Source: an uncultured Massilia sp. (GTDB lineage Bacteria > Pseudomonadota > Gammaproteobacteria > Burkholderiales > Burkholderiaceae_D). Taken from it: a stretch of DNA of 64,000 bases. The stretch is from NCBI RefSeq assembly GCF_913773735.1, contig NZ_CAJYEB010000024.1:1-64000 (forward strand). Direction: 5' to 3'. Positions 1-8,834 of the stretch are shown here, piece by piece. Each line of letters starts with the position of its first letter. Positions within the stretch are counted from its first letter, which is position 1. The position numbers and the translations under genes are program-made. The notes beneath the pieces are model-generated. The model did not search any database, was not told the origin of the DNA, and saw only the letters and a list, made by a program, of their open reading frames with translations.

Positions 1-51
1 ATACGCGATCTAGTACGGTGACTGGAGTTCAGACGTGTGCTCTTCCGATCT
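1..51. other. Illumina adapter read-through (non-genomic)
   Basis: Bases 18-51 match the 34-base TruSeq read-2 adapter, beginning GTGACTGGAGTTCAGACG and ending in CTCTTCCGATCT. Bases 1-9 (atacgcgat) match the end of the P7 sequence with one mismatch. The eight bases between, 10-17 (ctagtacg), sit exactly where an i7 index belongs. Genomic sequence starts at base 52. This marks a contig end left untrimmed at assembly; nothing in bases 1-51 is biological. Confidence 0.97.
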
Positions 52-1556
52 CCGCTCGGCGCCGCCGGCAGCGCGTCCAGCATGACGATGCGCGCCGGCC
101 GCTTGTACGGCGCCAGCCGCTGCGCCGCCCAGGCGCGCAGTTCGTCGACGGCCGGGGCCCGGCCCGGCACCGGCTGCACGAAGGCCACCACTTCCTCGTC
201 GCCGTCGGCCACGGCGCGCCCCACCACCGCCGACTGCGTCACGCCCGGATGGCCGTTCAGCGCCGTCTCGACTTCCAGCGGATACACATTGAAGCCGCCG
301 CGATTGACCACTTCCTTGCTGCGCCCGACGATGAACAGCGCACCGTCCGGCGCGCGGCGCGCCATGTCGCCCGTGTCCAGCCAGCCGCCCGGGCGCAGCG
401 CGGCGTCGGTGAGCGCTTGCTCGCGGTAATAGCCGCGCATCAGGTTGGGGCCGCGCACCCATAGCGCGCCGGGTCCCTCGTCGCCGTCCGCCAGGTCGTG
501 GCCAAGGTGGTCGAGCAGACGCGTCTCCACGCCCGGGATCGCCATCCCGACCGAGGTGTCGGTGCGCGGCGCGTCCAGGCGGGTCTGGCTGACCGTGGGC
601 GCCGCCTCCGTCAGGCCGTAGCCGTTGTGCAGGGGCACGCCCAGCAGCGCCTCGACGCGGTGCTTGAGCTGCGGGTCCAGCGGCGCGCCGCCGGCATAGG
701 CGAAGCGCAGGCGCGAGGGCAGGCGGGAACCCGCGCTGCCGGGCAGGGCCAGCAGGCGCGCGTACATGGCCGGCACGCCCTGCACGATGGTGAGGCCGTC
801 GTCGCGCAGCGCGGCCCGCATCGCCTCCGGCGCGAAGCGCGGCGCCAGTTGCAGGCAGGCGCCCGCATGCAGCGTGCCGAGCATGACCGAGGTCAGGCCG
901 TACACGTGCGAGATGGGCAGCACGCCCCAGGCGCGGTCGCCGGCGACCAGGCCGCGCAGCCGGCTCGACACGGCCGCCACGTACAGCAGGCTGCGGTGGC
1001 TCAGCATCACGCCCTTCGGCCGGCCGGTGGTGCCGGTGGTGTAGACCAGGGCCGCGACCGGTTCCGGCCCGGGCGCCTCGGGCGCGCAGGCGTCGTCGCG
1101 CGGGCCGATCATCAGGCCGTCGGCGGCGTCGCCGTACGCCGTGGCGCCGTCGCGCAGCGCGTGCGCGGCCGCTTCCGGCGACACGCCGGCCGTGTACAGC
1201 GCCAGGCGCGCGCCGCTGTGCGCGCGGATGGCGTCCAGCTCGGGCGCCGTCAGGCGCGCGTTCACGTTGACGATCCAGGCGCCCAGCGTCGAGGCGGCGA
1301 ACACCAGCGCCACCTGGGCCGCGCAGTTCTCGCTCGCCAGCAGCACGCGGTCGCCGGGGCGCACGCCGCGTGCGTGCAGCAGCGCCGCGTGGCGGTCGAC
1401 CATGGCGACCAGGTCGCGGTAACGGATGGTGCGGCCGGCATCGACCAGGGCGGGCGCGTCCGGCGCGCGCGCGCAGGCCAGGCGCGGGATGGCGTCGATG
1501 CGGTCGGGCAGGCCGGCCAGCAACTGGCCGACGTCGATCGTGGAAGCGGGATGCAT
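52..1556 (-). CDS. AMP-dependent acyl-CoA synthetase/ligase, 3' end missing
   Basis: This is a member of the ANL adenylating superfamily, which activates a carboxylic acid with ATP and transfers it to CoA. The reading frame begins MHPASTIDVGQLLAGLPDRI and stays open to the adapter junction, giving about 501 codons. Visible core motifs are the P-loop YTTGTTGRPKG, the A5 motif NGYGLTEAAPT, the A7 motif around GWLDTGDMARR, and the hinge region GRSKEVVNRGGFNVYPLEVE. The sequence stops at ALPAAPSG, just where the A10 motif with its catalytic lysine would follow, so the loss is artificial (contig edge) and not a mutation. The motifs suit a medium- or long-chain fatty acyl-CoA ligase, but the substrate cannot be read from the sequence. 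The upstream neighbour on the same strand is a GT9 glycosyltransferase, 109 bp away. Confidence 0.9.
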
Positions 1557-1665
1557 GCGGGTCCTTGCCGGAGCGTGGGGCCGGGATGATAACCGGAGCA
1601 TGGCGCCGGCGCCAGAAAAAACGCGGGGCCGCTCGCGGCGGCCCCTGGCGCGAAGGCGCGGGCGC

Positions 1666-2769
1666 TTACGCCAGCGCGTGCATGACGTCGCGCACCGGGA
1701 TCGCCTTGACCCAGTCGTGGCGCTGGTGGGCGGTGATGACGGTGCTGTTGGCCTTGTCGACCGGCGCCCACTCGGGCGTCTTTTGCCGCATCAGCGCCAC
1801 GACCGGCACGCCGACGGCGTTCGCCAGGTGCATCACGGCCGTCTCGACCGAGACGATCAGGTCGCACTGGGCCAGCATGGCCGGCAGCTGGAAGAAGTTC
1901 TCGTTGGCGCTGAACAGCTCGGTGCGGTCGAGCTTGCGCTCGGCCAGCAGCGTCTTGACGCGCTCGACTTCCTGCGGCACGGCGTTGACGATGAAGCAGG
2001 CGTCGTGCCAGTCCGGCTGGGCGCGCATGGTGGTGATCAGTTCGACCACGCGCTCGACCGGCCAGCAGCGCTTGCGGGTCTTGGCGAACGGGTTGATGAA
2101 GACCAGCTTGCCCTGGCGGCGGTCGAAGCCCCACTCGTGCAGGCGCGCGCGGGCGCCGTCGACGAAGCGCTCGGGAATGTGCACGAACGGGATGCGCGCC
2201 GCCGGCGGGATGTCGACGCCCGCCAGTTGGCGGAACCATTCCGCGTGCACGTCGCTGATGTGCGGCGCGCTGCTGCGGTCGGCCACGTCGGGGTTCAGGC
2301 TGGCGTCCAGCTTGCGGTAGGCGGGCCAGTGGTGCAGGTCGAACAGGCCCAGCGGCTTTTTCAGGCCGACGACGAAGCCGTCCGGGCTGATCTCGCGCGC
2401 CAGGCTGGCGTAGAAATGCGGACGCAGCGTGGCGAGCGACACGACGATCGGGTAGCGCTCGCCCTGGGCGTCCTTGATCGATTGCTGGAACAGCTCGGGC
2501 GAATAGTTCTGGTCGTACACCTTGTCGATGAACTCGCAGGCGGCCAGCCAGTCGTACAGCACGTTCTTCTTCAGGTGCGGCCACTGCGTGGCGTCGCCGG
2601 TGCGGCGCACCTCGTCGACCCACAGGTGCATTTTGAGGTGCGGGTACGCCTGCGCGAACGCCTGGAAGCAGTTCTGCAGATACGTGTAGTCGCCCAGCGC
2701 CAGGTGGGCGATGAACAGGATTTTGTCCGACTTCGCGAGGAGGTCGGAAGGAATGAGAGGTACGTTCAT
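1666..2769 (-). CDS. Glycosyltransferase family 9 (heptosyltransferase-like)
   Basis: The 367-residue protein has the two-domain GT-B layout of GT9 enzymes, which transfer heptose or a related sugar to lipopolysaccharide core at the inner face of the cytoplasmic membrane. Supporting features are an N-terminal segment KILFIAHLALGDYTYLQNC, the C-terminal donor-site region around FINPFAKTRKRCWP, and the stretch CDLIVSVETAVMHLANAVGVPVVAL, a typical GT9 signature in which a conserved acidic residue and the HLA motif bind the nucleotide-sugar. There is no signal peptide or membrane segment, as expected for a peripheral enzyme. It is not in an obvious LPS gene cluster, so the acceptor is unknown. 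A 296-bp gap precedes it with no recognisable gene. Confidence 0.85.
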   Translation of the reverse strand: MNVPLIPSDLLAKSDKILFIAHLALGDYTYLQNCFQAFAQAYPHLKMHLWVDEVRRTGDATQWPHLKKNVLYDWLAACEFIDKVYDQNYSPELFQQSIKDAQGERYPIVVSLATLRPHFYASLAREISPDGFVVGLKKPLGLFDLHHWPAYRKLDASLNPDVADRSSAPHISDVHAEWFRQLAGVDIPPAARIPFVHIPERFVDGARARLHEWGFDRRQGKLVFINPFAKTRKRCWPVERVVELITTMRAQPDWHDACFIVNAVPQEVERVKTLLAERKLDRTELFSANENFFQLPAMLAQCDLIVSVETAVMHLANAVGVPVVALMRQKTPEWAPVDKANSTVITAHQRHDWVKAIPVRDVMHALA

Positions 2770-3065
2770 TGTCTCTTACGGGTCGCCTGCCAGTTGGATA
2801 AGAACCGACGCCGCCAGTGATACACATCAGGGGGGAGCTGCCGTGGCAGCACCGTCCGGTCGGCTGGTCGCATCCCGGCACCTTACGGTTGGAAAACGCG
2901 CTACCGCCAACTCTCATGTTTCAGCAAATTGTCACAAATTGTAGTCTAAACCGGGGCGCAGCGTCACGGCCAGCCCTATTTTTGAACGCTTTGTCCTATG
3001 CCAGCAACAGGTCTGGACGGCTTAACAAGTGTTTGACACGGCTTGTACATTTTGACGACAAATTT

Positions 3066-4532
3066 TCACATCAGGATGACATCGTACTGTTCCTGGTGAT
3101 AGCCTTTTTCGACCTGCAGCGAGATTTTCTTGCCGATGAAGTCGCCCAGCATGGCCAGGTGCTGCGATTCCTCTTCCAGGAACAGGTCGACCACCTCCTG
3201 CGAGGCGAGGATGCGGAATTCGCGCGGGTTGAACTGCTTGGCCTCGCGCAGCAGTTCGCGCAGGATCTCGTAGCAGATCGTGCGCGAGGTCTTGACCTGG
3301 CCCTTGCCGGCGCAGGCGGGGCAGGGCTCGCACAAAATGTGCGCCAGCGATTCGCGCGTGCGCTTGCGGGTCATCTCGACCAGCCCCAGCGCCGAGAAGC
3401 CGCTCACCGACACCTTGGTGCGGTCGCGCGACAGGGTCTTGCGCAGCTCGGCCAGCACGGCGTTGCGGTGCTCGGTGTTCTCCATGTCGATGAAGTCGAG
3501 GATGATGATCCCGCCCAGGTTGCGCAGGCGCAGCTGGCGCGCGATCGCGTGCGCGGCTTCCAGGTTGGTCTTGAAGATCGTGTCGGCGAAGTTGCGCCCG
3601 CCGACGAAGCCGCCGGTGTTCACGTCGATCGTCGTCATCGCCTCGGTCTGGTCGACGATCAGGTAGCCGCCCGACTTGAGGTCGACGCGGCGGCCCAGCG
3701 CGCGCAGGATCTCTTCCTCGACGCCGTACAGGTCGAACAGCGGGCGCTCGCCCGTGTAGTGCTGCAGGCGCGACAGCACGCTCGGGGTGTACACCTGGGC
3801 GAACTCGACCAGCTTCAGGTAGTTCTCGCGCGAGTCGACCAGGATCGCCGCCGTCTCGTCGTGCACGAAGTCGCGCAGCACGCGCTGGGCCAGGCTCAGG
3901 TCCTGGTACAGCAGGCTGGTGGCGGGGCGGGTGCGCGCCCCGCTGGTGATCGCGCCCCAGGTCTTGCGCAGGTAGTCGACGTCGGCCGCGAGGTCGGCGT
4001 CGGACGCTTCCTCGGCCTGGGTGCGCACGATGTAGCCGCCCTTTTCCTCGGGCGGCAGCAGGCCCTGCAGGCGCGCGCGCAGCGCCTCGCGCTCGCTTTC
4101 CTTCTCGATCTTCTGCGAGATGCCGATGTGCTTGTCCTGCGGCAGGTAGACCAGCATGCGGCCGGCGATCGAGATCTGGGTGGACAGGCGCGCGCCCTTG
4201 GTGCCGATCGGGTCCTTGATCACCTGCACGGTCAGCACCTGGCCGTCGAACAGCAGCTTCTCGATCGGCGTCGGGGTGTTGTTCCCGCTGCCGTCGTGCG
4301 GACGGGCTTCCCAGATGTCGGCCACGTGCAGGAAGGCCGCGCGCTCCAGGCCGATGTCGATGAAGGCCGACTGCATGCCCGGCAGCACGCGCACCACCTT
4401 GCCCAGGTAGACGTTGCCGGCCAGGCCGCGGGTGAGCGTACGCTCGATATGCAATTCCTGCACGGCACCCTGCACCACCAGCGCGACGCGCGTTTCCTGT
4501 GGGGTGATATTGATCAGGATGTCTTCAGTCAT
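3066..4532 (-). CDS. rng: Ribonuclease G
   Basis: The 488-residue protein is an RNase E/G family endoribonuclease that matures the 5' end of 16S rRNA and helps turn over mRNA. Its length matches E. coli RNase G (489 residues) and it lacks the long degradosome-scaffold tail of RNase E. The S1 domain lies near the N-terminus (GNVYLGKVVRVLPGMQSAFIDIG). The catalytic magnesium aspartates lie in TTIDVNTGGFVG and IILDFIDM, and the zinc-link cysteines in CEPCPACAGKG. It is last in the co-directional block hemF-nadD-rsfS-rlmH-maf-rng, an order usual in Burkholderiales. A REP pair separates it from maf, so it may have its own transcription start. Confidence 0.97.
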   Translation of the reverse strand: MTEDILINITPQETRVALVVQGAVQELHIERTLTRGLAGNVYLGKVVRVLPGMQSAFIDIGLERAAFLHVADIWEARPHDGSGNNTPTPIEKLLFDGQVLTVQVIKDPIGTKGARLSTQISIAGRMLVYLPQDKHIGISQKIEKESEREALRARLQGLLPPEEKGGYIVRTQAEEASDADLAADVDYLRKTWGAITSGARTRPATSLLYQDLSLAQRVLRDFVHDETAAILVDSRENYLKLVEFAQVYTPSVLSRLQHYTGERPLFDLYGVEEEILRALGRRVDLKSGGYLIVDQTEAMTTIDVNTGGFVGGRNFADTIFKTNLEAAHAIARQLRLRNLGGIIILDFIDMENTEHRNAVLAELRKTLSRDRTKVSVSGFSALGLVEMTRKRTRESLAHILCEPCPACAGKGQVKTSRTICYEILRELLREAKQFNPREFRILASQEVVDLFLEEESQHLAMLGDFIGKKISLQVEKGYHQEQYDVILM

Positions 4533-4669
4533 GGAGCCGGGCCGTGCGGTTATTGTTCAGAGCGACATCATACACGGTGGGGGCGCTGGGCGTCGGTCCC
4601 TCCGGCACCGTCGCCCCGGCGCAGGAGGCCGTCGCAAAAGGCGCCTGATCGTGCACGCACTGACCTGCA

Positions 4670-4755
4670 CGTCGTCCCGGCGGAGGCCGGGACCCAATGC
4701 GCATGCAGTGCGACAACGCATACATGATTGGGCCCCGGCCTCCGCCGGGGCGACG
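4670..4755. repeat. REP-like inverted pair
   Basis: Two inverted copies of a short palindrome face each other between rng and maf. The left arm reads cgtcgtcccggcggaggccg and continues to gggacccaat; the right arm is its reverse complement, ending ccgccggggcgacg. A further head fragment (cgtcgccccggcgcagg) lies just before it, near 4609. The same pair recurs at 8742-8822 and 16133-16219, with single or tandem copies at 8226-8342, 10571-10595 and 20853-20924. This is typical of REP/BIME elements mobilised by RAYT transposases; no RAYT gene is in the window. Confidence 0.85.
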
Positions 4756-4775
4756 GTCTTTGCCATGCAGGCGAT

Positions 4776-5405
4776 CTACAACGCGCCGATGCCGGCCTTC
4801 TGCAGCAATCGCGCCGTCTCGAACACCGGCAATCCCATGATGCCGGAGTGGCTGCCCTCGATGTGCTCGATGAACAGCGCGGCCAGCCCCTGGATGCCGT
4901 AGGCGCCGGCCTTGTCGTAGGGTTCCGGCGTGGCGCAGTAGGCGCGGATGGTCTCGGGCGACAGCGCCGCGAAGCGCACGTGCGACACCTGCGTCACCTG
5001 CTCGACGATGCCGGTGTAGTGCACGGCCACCGAGGTCAGCACCTGATGCGTGCGGCCCGACAGGCGCTCCAGCATGGCGACCGCTTCCTTCGGGTCGGCC
5101 GGCTTGCCGAGGATCTCGCCGTCGATGGTGACGGTGGTGTCGGCCGACAGCACCGGGCGCAGCGGCATGCGCCGCAGGTGCAGCACGTTCCAGGCGAACG
5201 CGCCCTTTTCGCGCGCGACCCGGGCCACGTAGTCCAGCGCGGGTTCGTCCCGCAGCACGTCCTCGCTGACGTCGATGCCGCGCACCGGATCGGAACGCAG
5301 GCTGAGCAGCTCGAACTCGATGCCGACCTGGCGCAGCAGTTCGCGCCGGCGCGGGCTCTTCGAGGCGAGGTAGATCTTCTTGCCGGACGGGGACGAGGTA
5401 GGCAT
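4776..5405 (-). CDS. maf: Maf family nucleoside triphosphate pyrophosphatase (dTTP/UTP type)
   Basis: Maf proteins hydrolyse non-canonical or surplus nucleoside triphosphates to monophosphate and pyrophosphate in the cytoplasm. The 209-residue protein has the N-terminal substrate loop YLASKSPRRRELL, the catalytic region VLSADTTVTIDGEILGKP, and the C-terminal DKAGAYGIQG box. That last motif, plus its position beside rng, matches E. coli YhdE (dTTP/UTP pyrophosphatase) better than the m7GTP-specific YceF. The start follows the rlmH stop by 9 bp, implying co-transcription. Substrate preference is inferred from similarity only. Confidence 0.95.
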   Translation of the reverse strand: MPTSSPSGKKIYLASKSPRRRELLRQVGIEFELLSLRSDPVRGIDVSEDVLRDEPALDYVARVAREKGAFAWNVLHLRRMPLRPVLSADTTVTIDGEILGKPADPKEAVAMLERLSGRTHQVLTSVAVHYTGIVEQVTQVSHVRFAALSPETIRAYCATPEPYDKAGAYGIQGLAALFIEHIEGSHSGIMGLPVFETARLLQKAGIGAL

Positions 5406-5414
5406 GGCGCTGGC

Positions 5415-5885
5415 TCAGACGCGGTGGTAGGGATGGTTCTGGGTGATCGACCAGGCGCGGTACAGCTGCTCGGCCAGCATCACCCGCACGACGCCGTGGG
5501 GGAGCGTCATGCTGGAGATGCGGATCAGGCCGTCGGCGCGCGCCTTCAGCTCGGGGTCGAGGCCGTCGGCCCCGCCGATCAGGAAGGCCACGTCGCGCCC
5601 GTCCTGCTGCCAGTGTTCCAGCTGCTGGGACAGGCCGACGCTGGTGAGGTCCTTGCCGCGCTCGTCGAGGGCGACGATGCGCACGCCTTTCGGCAGCACG
5701 GCCTCGATGCGCTCGCGCTCGAGCGCCATCGCGGTCGCCGCCGTCTTGCTGCCGGAGCGTTCGACCGGCTTGACCTCCTTGAGCACGATGCGCAGCTCGG
5801 GTGGCATGCGCTTGGCGTACTCGGCGAAGCCGGTCTCGATCCAGGCCGGCATCTTGTGGCCGACCGCGACGATCATCAACTGCAT
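5415..5885 (-). CDS. rlmH: 23S rRNA (pseudouridine1915-N3)-methyltransferase
   Basis: RlmH methylates pseudouridine 1915 in helix 69 of 23S rRNA on the assembled 70S ribosome, using S-adenosylmethionine. The 156-residue length equals the family norm (155 in E. coli). The SPOUT-fold knot residues are visible: [10 protein letters not shown], the SAM-binding FLIGGADGL, and the C-terminal signature [21 protein letters not shown] followed by NHPYHR. It sits 6 bp downstream of rsfS and 9 bp upstream of maf, in the order usual for many proteobacteria, where two ribosome-linked genes are co-expressed. Confidence 0.97.
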   Translation of the reverse strand: MQLMIVAVGHKMPAWIETGFAEYAKRMPPELRIVLKEVKPVERSGSKTAATAMALERERIEAVLPKGVRIVALDERGKDLTSVGLSQQLEHWQQDGRDVAFLIGGADGLDPELKARADGLIRISSMTLPHGVVRVMLAEQLYRAWSITQNHPYHRV

Positions 5886-5891
5886 CGAGGA

Positions 5892-6581
5892 TTACTCTTC
5901 GGTCTTCTTGATGCGGCGGATGACTTTCTTGGCCGGTGCCGCGGCGGCCTCGGCCGGTGCGGCGGCTTTCGCGCGCTTCGGTGCGGCGGCCTTGGCGGCT
6001 TTCGCGGCGGCGGCCGAGGCGACGGCGGTCTTGGGCAGCGCGACCTTCACCTTGGCGCCGGTCGGGATCTTGGCGGCCGGCTTCTTGGCGGCGCCTTCCG
6101 CGGGTGCGGCAACCTTTTTCGCGGCCGGCTTGCGCTCGCGCACCGGCTTGGCTTCCGGCTGGTCCTGGTTGGCGGCCAGGTGCTTCGACTTCGCTTTCGG
6201 CGCGGCGGCTTCCTGGCCTTCGGCGGTCGACTTGCGCTTGGCGGCGCCCAGCTTGACCGGCTTCTCGCCCCAGATTTCCTCGAGGCGGTAGTACTGGCGG
6301 ATGGCCGGCTGCATGATGTGGACGATCATGTCGCCCAGGTCGACCAGCACCCACTCGCCGGTGTCTTCGCCTTCCAGGCCGACCACGTCGCCGCCGGCGG
6401 CCTTGACCTTGTCGCGCACCGAGGCGGCCAGCGCCTTGGTCTGGCGGTTCGAGGTGCCCGAGACGACCGCGATGCGGTCGAACAGGCTGGTCAGGCCGGT
6501 CGTGTCGAACAGGGCGATGTCCTGGCCCTTGACGTCTTCGAGGGCGTCGACGACGAGCGTTTGCAGTTTCTTGATATCCAT
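5892..6581 (-). CDS. rsfS: Ribosomal silencing factor RsfS with long Lys/Ala tail
   Basis: RsfS binds ribosomal protein uL14 and blocks joining of the 30S and 50S subunits under nutrient limitation. Residues 1 to about 112 form the complete RsfS fold, with the signatures SGTSNRQTKALAASVRDKV and WVLVDLGDMIVHIMQPAIR followed by YYRLEEIWG. The family normally ends near here (about 105-130 residues). This protein continues for roughly 115 more residues of low-complexity Lys, Ala and Pro sequence resembling a histone-H1-type tail, ending VIRRIKKTEE. The tail is basic and probably disordered. The start ATG overlaps the nadD stop by one base (TAATG), indicating translational coupling. Confidence 0.95.
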   Translation of the reverse strand: MDIKKLQTLVVDALEDVKGQDIALFDTTGLTSLFDRIAVVSGTSNRQTKALAASVRDKVKAAGGDVVGLEGEDTGEWVLVDLGDMIVHIMQPAIRQYYRLEEIWGEKPVKLGAAKRKSTAEGQEAAAPKAKSKHLAANQDQPEAKPVRERKPAAKKVAAPAEGAAKKPAAKIPTGAKVKVALPKTAVASAAAAKAAKAAAPKRAKAAAPAEAAAAPAKKVIRRIKKTEE

Positions 6582-7258
6582 TAGATCTTGTATAAGTTAT
6601 GTTGTTGAATATAGTCTAGCACTTGCGGTGCGAGCAGCGCGCCGACGTCGACGCCCCCTGCCTGGCCGCTCGTTCCAGCATGTTGCAGGGCCGCGCGCAC
6701 CTGCGTGGCCGAGATGTCGACGGCCAGCGTGTGCGCCAGGCACACCCTGCCGGCCGGGCTGGCCCGTACCTGTTCCGGCGTCGCGCGCCGCGCCGCCAGC
6801 TCGCGCGCCACCGCCGGGGGCAGGGCGGCATCGTCGAGCCGGTAGCCGGGGCGGGCGGCGACACCGAAATTGGCCAGGCCGAACAGCGCTTGCCAGTCGT
6901 GCCAGGTGTCCAGCTTCTGCAGCTGGTCCGCGCCCATCAGGAACACCAGCGACGCGTCCGGCCCGCATTCGGCGCGCAGTTCGCGCAGCGTCTCGACCGT
7001 GTAGGTCGGCGCATGGCGGTCGATCTCGCGGGTATCGATCGTCACGGGCACGGCGCCGGCGGCGAACGCCAGCGCCAGCATCCTGACGCGGTCGGCGTCC
7101 GGCGCCCGCAATCCCCCGGCCTTCTGCCACGGCTGCCCGGCGGGCAGCACGCGCAGCTCGGCGGGCGCGAGCAGGCGTGCGAACAGCGCGGCCAGCGCGA
7201 CGTGGCCGTGGTGCACCGGGTCGAAACTGCCTCCCAGCAAGGCGATGCAGCGGGTCAC
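6581..7258 (-). CDS. nadD: Nicotinate-nucleotide adenylyltransferase
   Basis: NadD adenylates nicotinate mononucleotide to deamido-NAD+, the penultimate step of NAD synthesis. The 225-residue protein starts at a GTG that overlaps the hemF stop (GTGA), giving [20 protein letters not shown]. The [11 protein letters not shown] stretch is the nucleotidyltransferase HxGH nucleotide-binding motif. Further support comes from [17 protein letters not shown] and the C-terminal [10 protein letters not shown], the family's ISSTxIR motif. The frame is open upstream of this GTG, but those codons lie antiparallel-free inside hemF in a different frame and would be a shadow. The overlap with hemF and rsfS on either side shows tight operon packing. 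Confidence 0.96.
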   Translation of the reverse strand: MTRCIALLGGSFDPVHHGHVALAALFARLLAPAELRVLPAGQPWQKAGGLRAPDADRVRMLALAFAAGAVPVTIDTREIDRHAPTYTVETLRELRAECGPDASLVFLMGADQLQKLDTWHDWQALFGLANFGVAARPGYRLDDAALPPAVARELAARRATPEQVRASPAGRVCLAHTLAVDISATQVRAALQHAGTSGQAGGVDVGALLAPQVLDYIQQHNLYKI

Positions 7259-8166
7259 GGGGCCAGCCAATCCCTGTGGACGAGGAAGTCGGTGTACAGC
7301 GCTTCCTCGGGGCTGCCGGGTTCGGGATGCCAGTCGTAGCGCCACTTGACGACCGGCGGCATCGACATCAGGATCGCCTCGGTGCGTCCGCCCGACTGCA
7401 GGCCGAACAGCGTGCCGCGGTCCCATACCAGGTTGAACTCGACGTAGCGGCCGCGCCGGTAGGCCTGGAAGTCGCGTTCGCGCTCGCCGTAGGGCAGGTC
7501 CTTGCGGGCCTGCAGCACCGGCAGGTAGGCGTCGAGGAAGCCGTCGCCGACGCGCTGCACCATGGCGTACGAGCGGTCGAAGCCGAGTTCGTTGAAGTCG
7601 TCGAAGAAGATCCCGCCGACGCCGCGCGCTTCCTTGCGGTGCTTCAGGTAGAAGTACTCGTCGCACCATTGCTTGAAGCGCGCATGCAGGTCCGCGCCGA
7701 ACGGCGCCAGCGCATCGTGGCAGGTCCGGTGGAAATGGCGCGCGTCGTCCGCGTTGCCGTAGTAGGGCGTCAGGTCCATGCCGCCGCCGAACCACCACAC
7801 CGGTTCCTTGCCCTCGGCCGTGGCTTCGAAGAAGCGCACGTTCATGTGCACGGTCGGCGCGTACGGATTGCGCGGATGCAGCACCAGCGACACGCCCATC
7901 GCCTCCCAGGCGCGCCCGGCCAGCTCGGGCCGCGCCGCCATCGCCGAGGGCGGCAGGCTCTTCCCTTGCACGTGCGAGAAATTGCAGCCGCCGCGCTCGA
8001 ACACATTCCCTTCCTCGACCAGCCGCGAGATGCCGCCGCCGCCTTCCGGACGTTCCCAGCTATCGCGCAGGAACGGCGTGCCGTCGACGTCTTCCAGCGC
8101 CCGCACGATGCGCGCCTGCAGGTCGAGCAGCCAGGCCTTGACGGCGGACGGATTCGGGGTGGACAT
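7255..8166 (-). CDS. hemF: Oxygen-dependent coproporphyrinogen III oxidase
   Basis: HemF converts coproporphyrinogen III to protoporphyrinogen IX with molecular oxygen in the aerobic heme pathway. Starting at [20 protein letters not shown] the protein is 303 residues, close to the 299 of E. coli HemF; an upstream in-frame start would add an unconserved stretch. Recognisable conserved blocks are [51 protein letters not shown] and [21 protein letters not shown]. It is the first gene of the hemF-nadD-rsfS-rlmH-maf run. The upstream side carries a REP array in place of purD, which normally precedes it in related genomes. Confidence 0.97.
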   Translation of the reverse strand: MSTPNPSAVKAWLLDLQARIVRALEDVDGTPFLRDSWERPEGGGGISRLVEEGNVFERGGCNFSHVQGKSLPPSAMAARPELAGRAWEAMGVSLVLHPRNPYAPTVHMNVRFFEATAEGKEPVWWFGGGMDLTPYYGNADDARHFHRTCHDALAPFGADLHARFKQWCDEYFYLKHRKEARGVGGIFFDDFNELGFDRSYAMVQRVGDGFLDAYLPVLQARKDLPYGERERDFQAYRRGRYVEFNLVWDRGTLFGLQSGGRTEAILMSMPPVVKWRYDWHPEPGSPEEALYTDFLVHRDWLAP

Positions 8167-8225
8167 GTGGGAAAAGGGCGAGGATGAAAAAAATGAACGG
8201 GGATTGTACACCAAGCCCACTGCCG

Positions 8226-8342
8226 CGTCGCCCCGGCGCTACCGCCACGTCGCCCCGGCGCTACCACCACATCGCCCCGGCGCTGCCACCACGTCGTCCC
8301 GGCGCTACCACCACGTCGTCCCGGCGCAGGCCGGGACCCAAT
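8226..8342. repeat. Tandem REP heads (4 x 22 bp) plus one full REP
   Basis: Four consecutive 22-bp units of the type cgtcgccccggcgctaccgc+ca run from 8226 to 8313. They differ at one to three positions (cgtcg/catcg, gtccc/gcccc, accgcc/accacc). The fifth unit, 8314-8342, continues into a complete REP arm (gcaggccgggacccaatt). The units iterate only the conserved head of the palindrome. A similar, shorter head iteration with a 19-bp period occurs at 20853-20924. Confidence 0.85.
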
Positions 8343-8414
8343 TCCCCTGCGTCCCATTCCCGCACGATTGCGGCTAATCACATCGCAACCGGACCCACAT
8401 GCCACGCTGGCGCC

Positions 8415-8721
8415 ATGGAAAAAGCCAGCTACGTCTGCCAGCTACGTCTACCTCCTTGCGAGCAGCCCCTACGGCACCTTCTACGTCGGCGTGACGTCCG
8501 ACCTGGTCAAGCGCGTCTGGCAGCATCGCGAAGGTGTCGTCGACGGTTTCACGAGGGTGCACGGCACGACGCGCCTGGTGTGGTACGAGGTCCATGCAGA
8601 CATCATGGAAGCGATCCGGCGCGAAAAGCTGATCAAGAAATGGCACCGCGACTGGAAGGTGAACCTGGTACAGCGGATGAATCCCGGGTGGGAAGACCTG
8701 TACGACCAGACCGTTGGATAG
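8415..8721 (+). CDS. GIY-YIG nuclease family protein, start disrupted by 13-bp duplication (possible pseudogene)
   Basis: The frame ending at 8721 encodes a small single-domain GIY-YIG endonuclease. The signature YVYLLASSPYGTFYVGVTSDLVKR is followed by HREGVVDGFTRVHGTTRLVWYE, EAIRREKLIKKWHRDWK and a short C-terminus. The expected start, ATG at 8415, reads MEKASYV and then leaves the frame because gccagctacgtct is present twice (8424-8436 and 8437-8449). Removing one copy restores MEKASYVYLLASSPYGTFYV, the normal family N-terminus. As it stands, the core is in frame only with non-ATG codons upstream, such as TTG at 8368, which have no ribosome-binding site. The gene is probably inactive or poorly expressed unless the duplication is an assembly error. 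REP elements flank it on both sides. Confidence 0.75.
8424..8449 (+). repeat. 13-bp perfect tandem duplication causing a frameshift
   Basis: The 13-mer gccagctacgtct occurs twice in immediate succession at 8424-8436 and 8437-8449. Thirteen is not a multiple of three, so it separates the ATG at 8415 from the rest of the GIY-YIG frame. Confidence 0.95.
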
Positions 8722-8741
8722 ACTTCGCCCTGCCTCGCAAG

Positions 8742-8822
8742 CGTCGCCCCGGCGCAGGCCGGGACCCCATTTTTTGCATGCTGCACTACCAAACCTGGAC
8801 CCCGGCCTGCGCCGGGGCGACG
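8742..8822. repeat. REP-like inverted pair
   Basis: Left arm cgtcgccccggcgcaggccg + ggacccc and right arm ggaccccggcctgcgccggg + gcgacg are inverted copies separated by about 25 bases that include attttttgcatg. The element lies between the GIY-YIG gene and the cytochrome b561 gene, and is the same family as 4670-4755 and 16133-16219. Confidence 0.88.
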
Positions 8823-8834
8823 GGGATCGATGGC

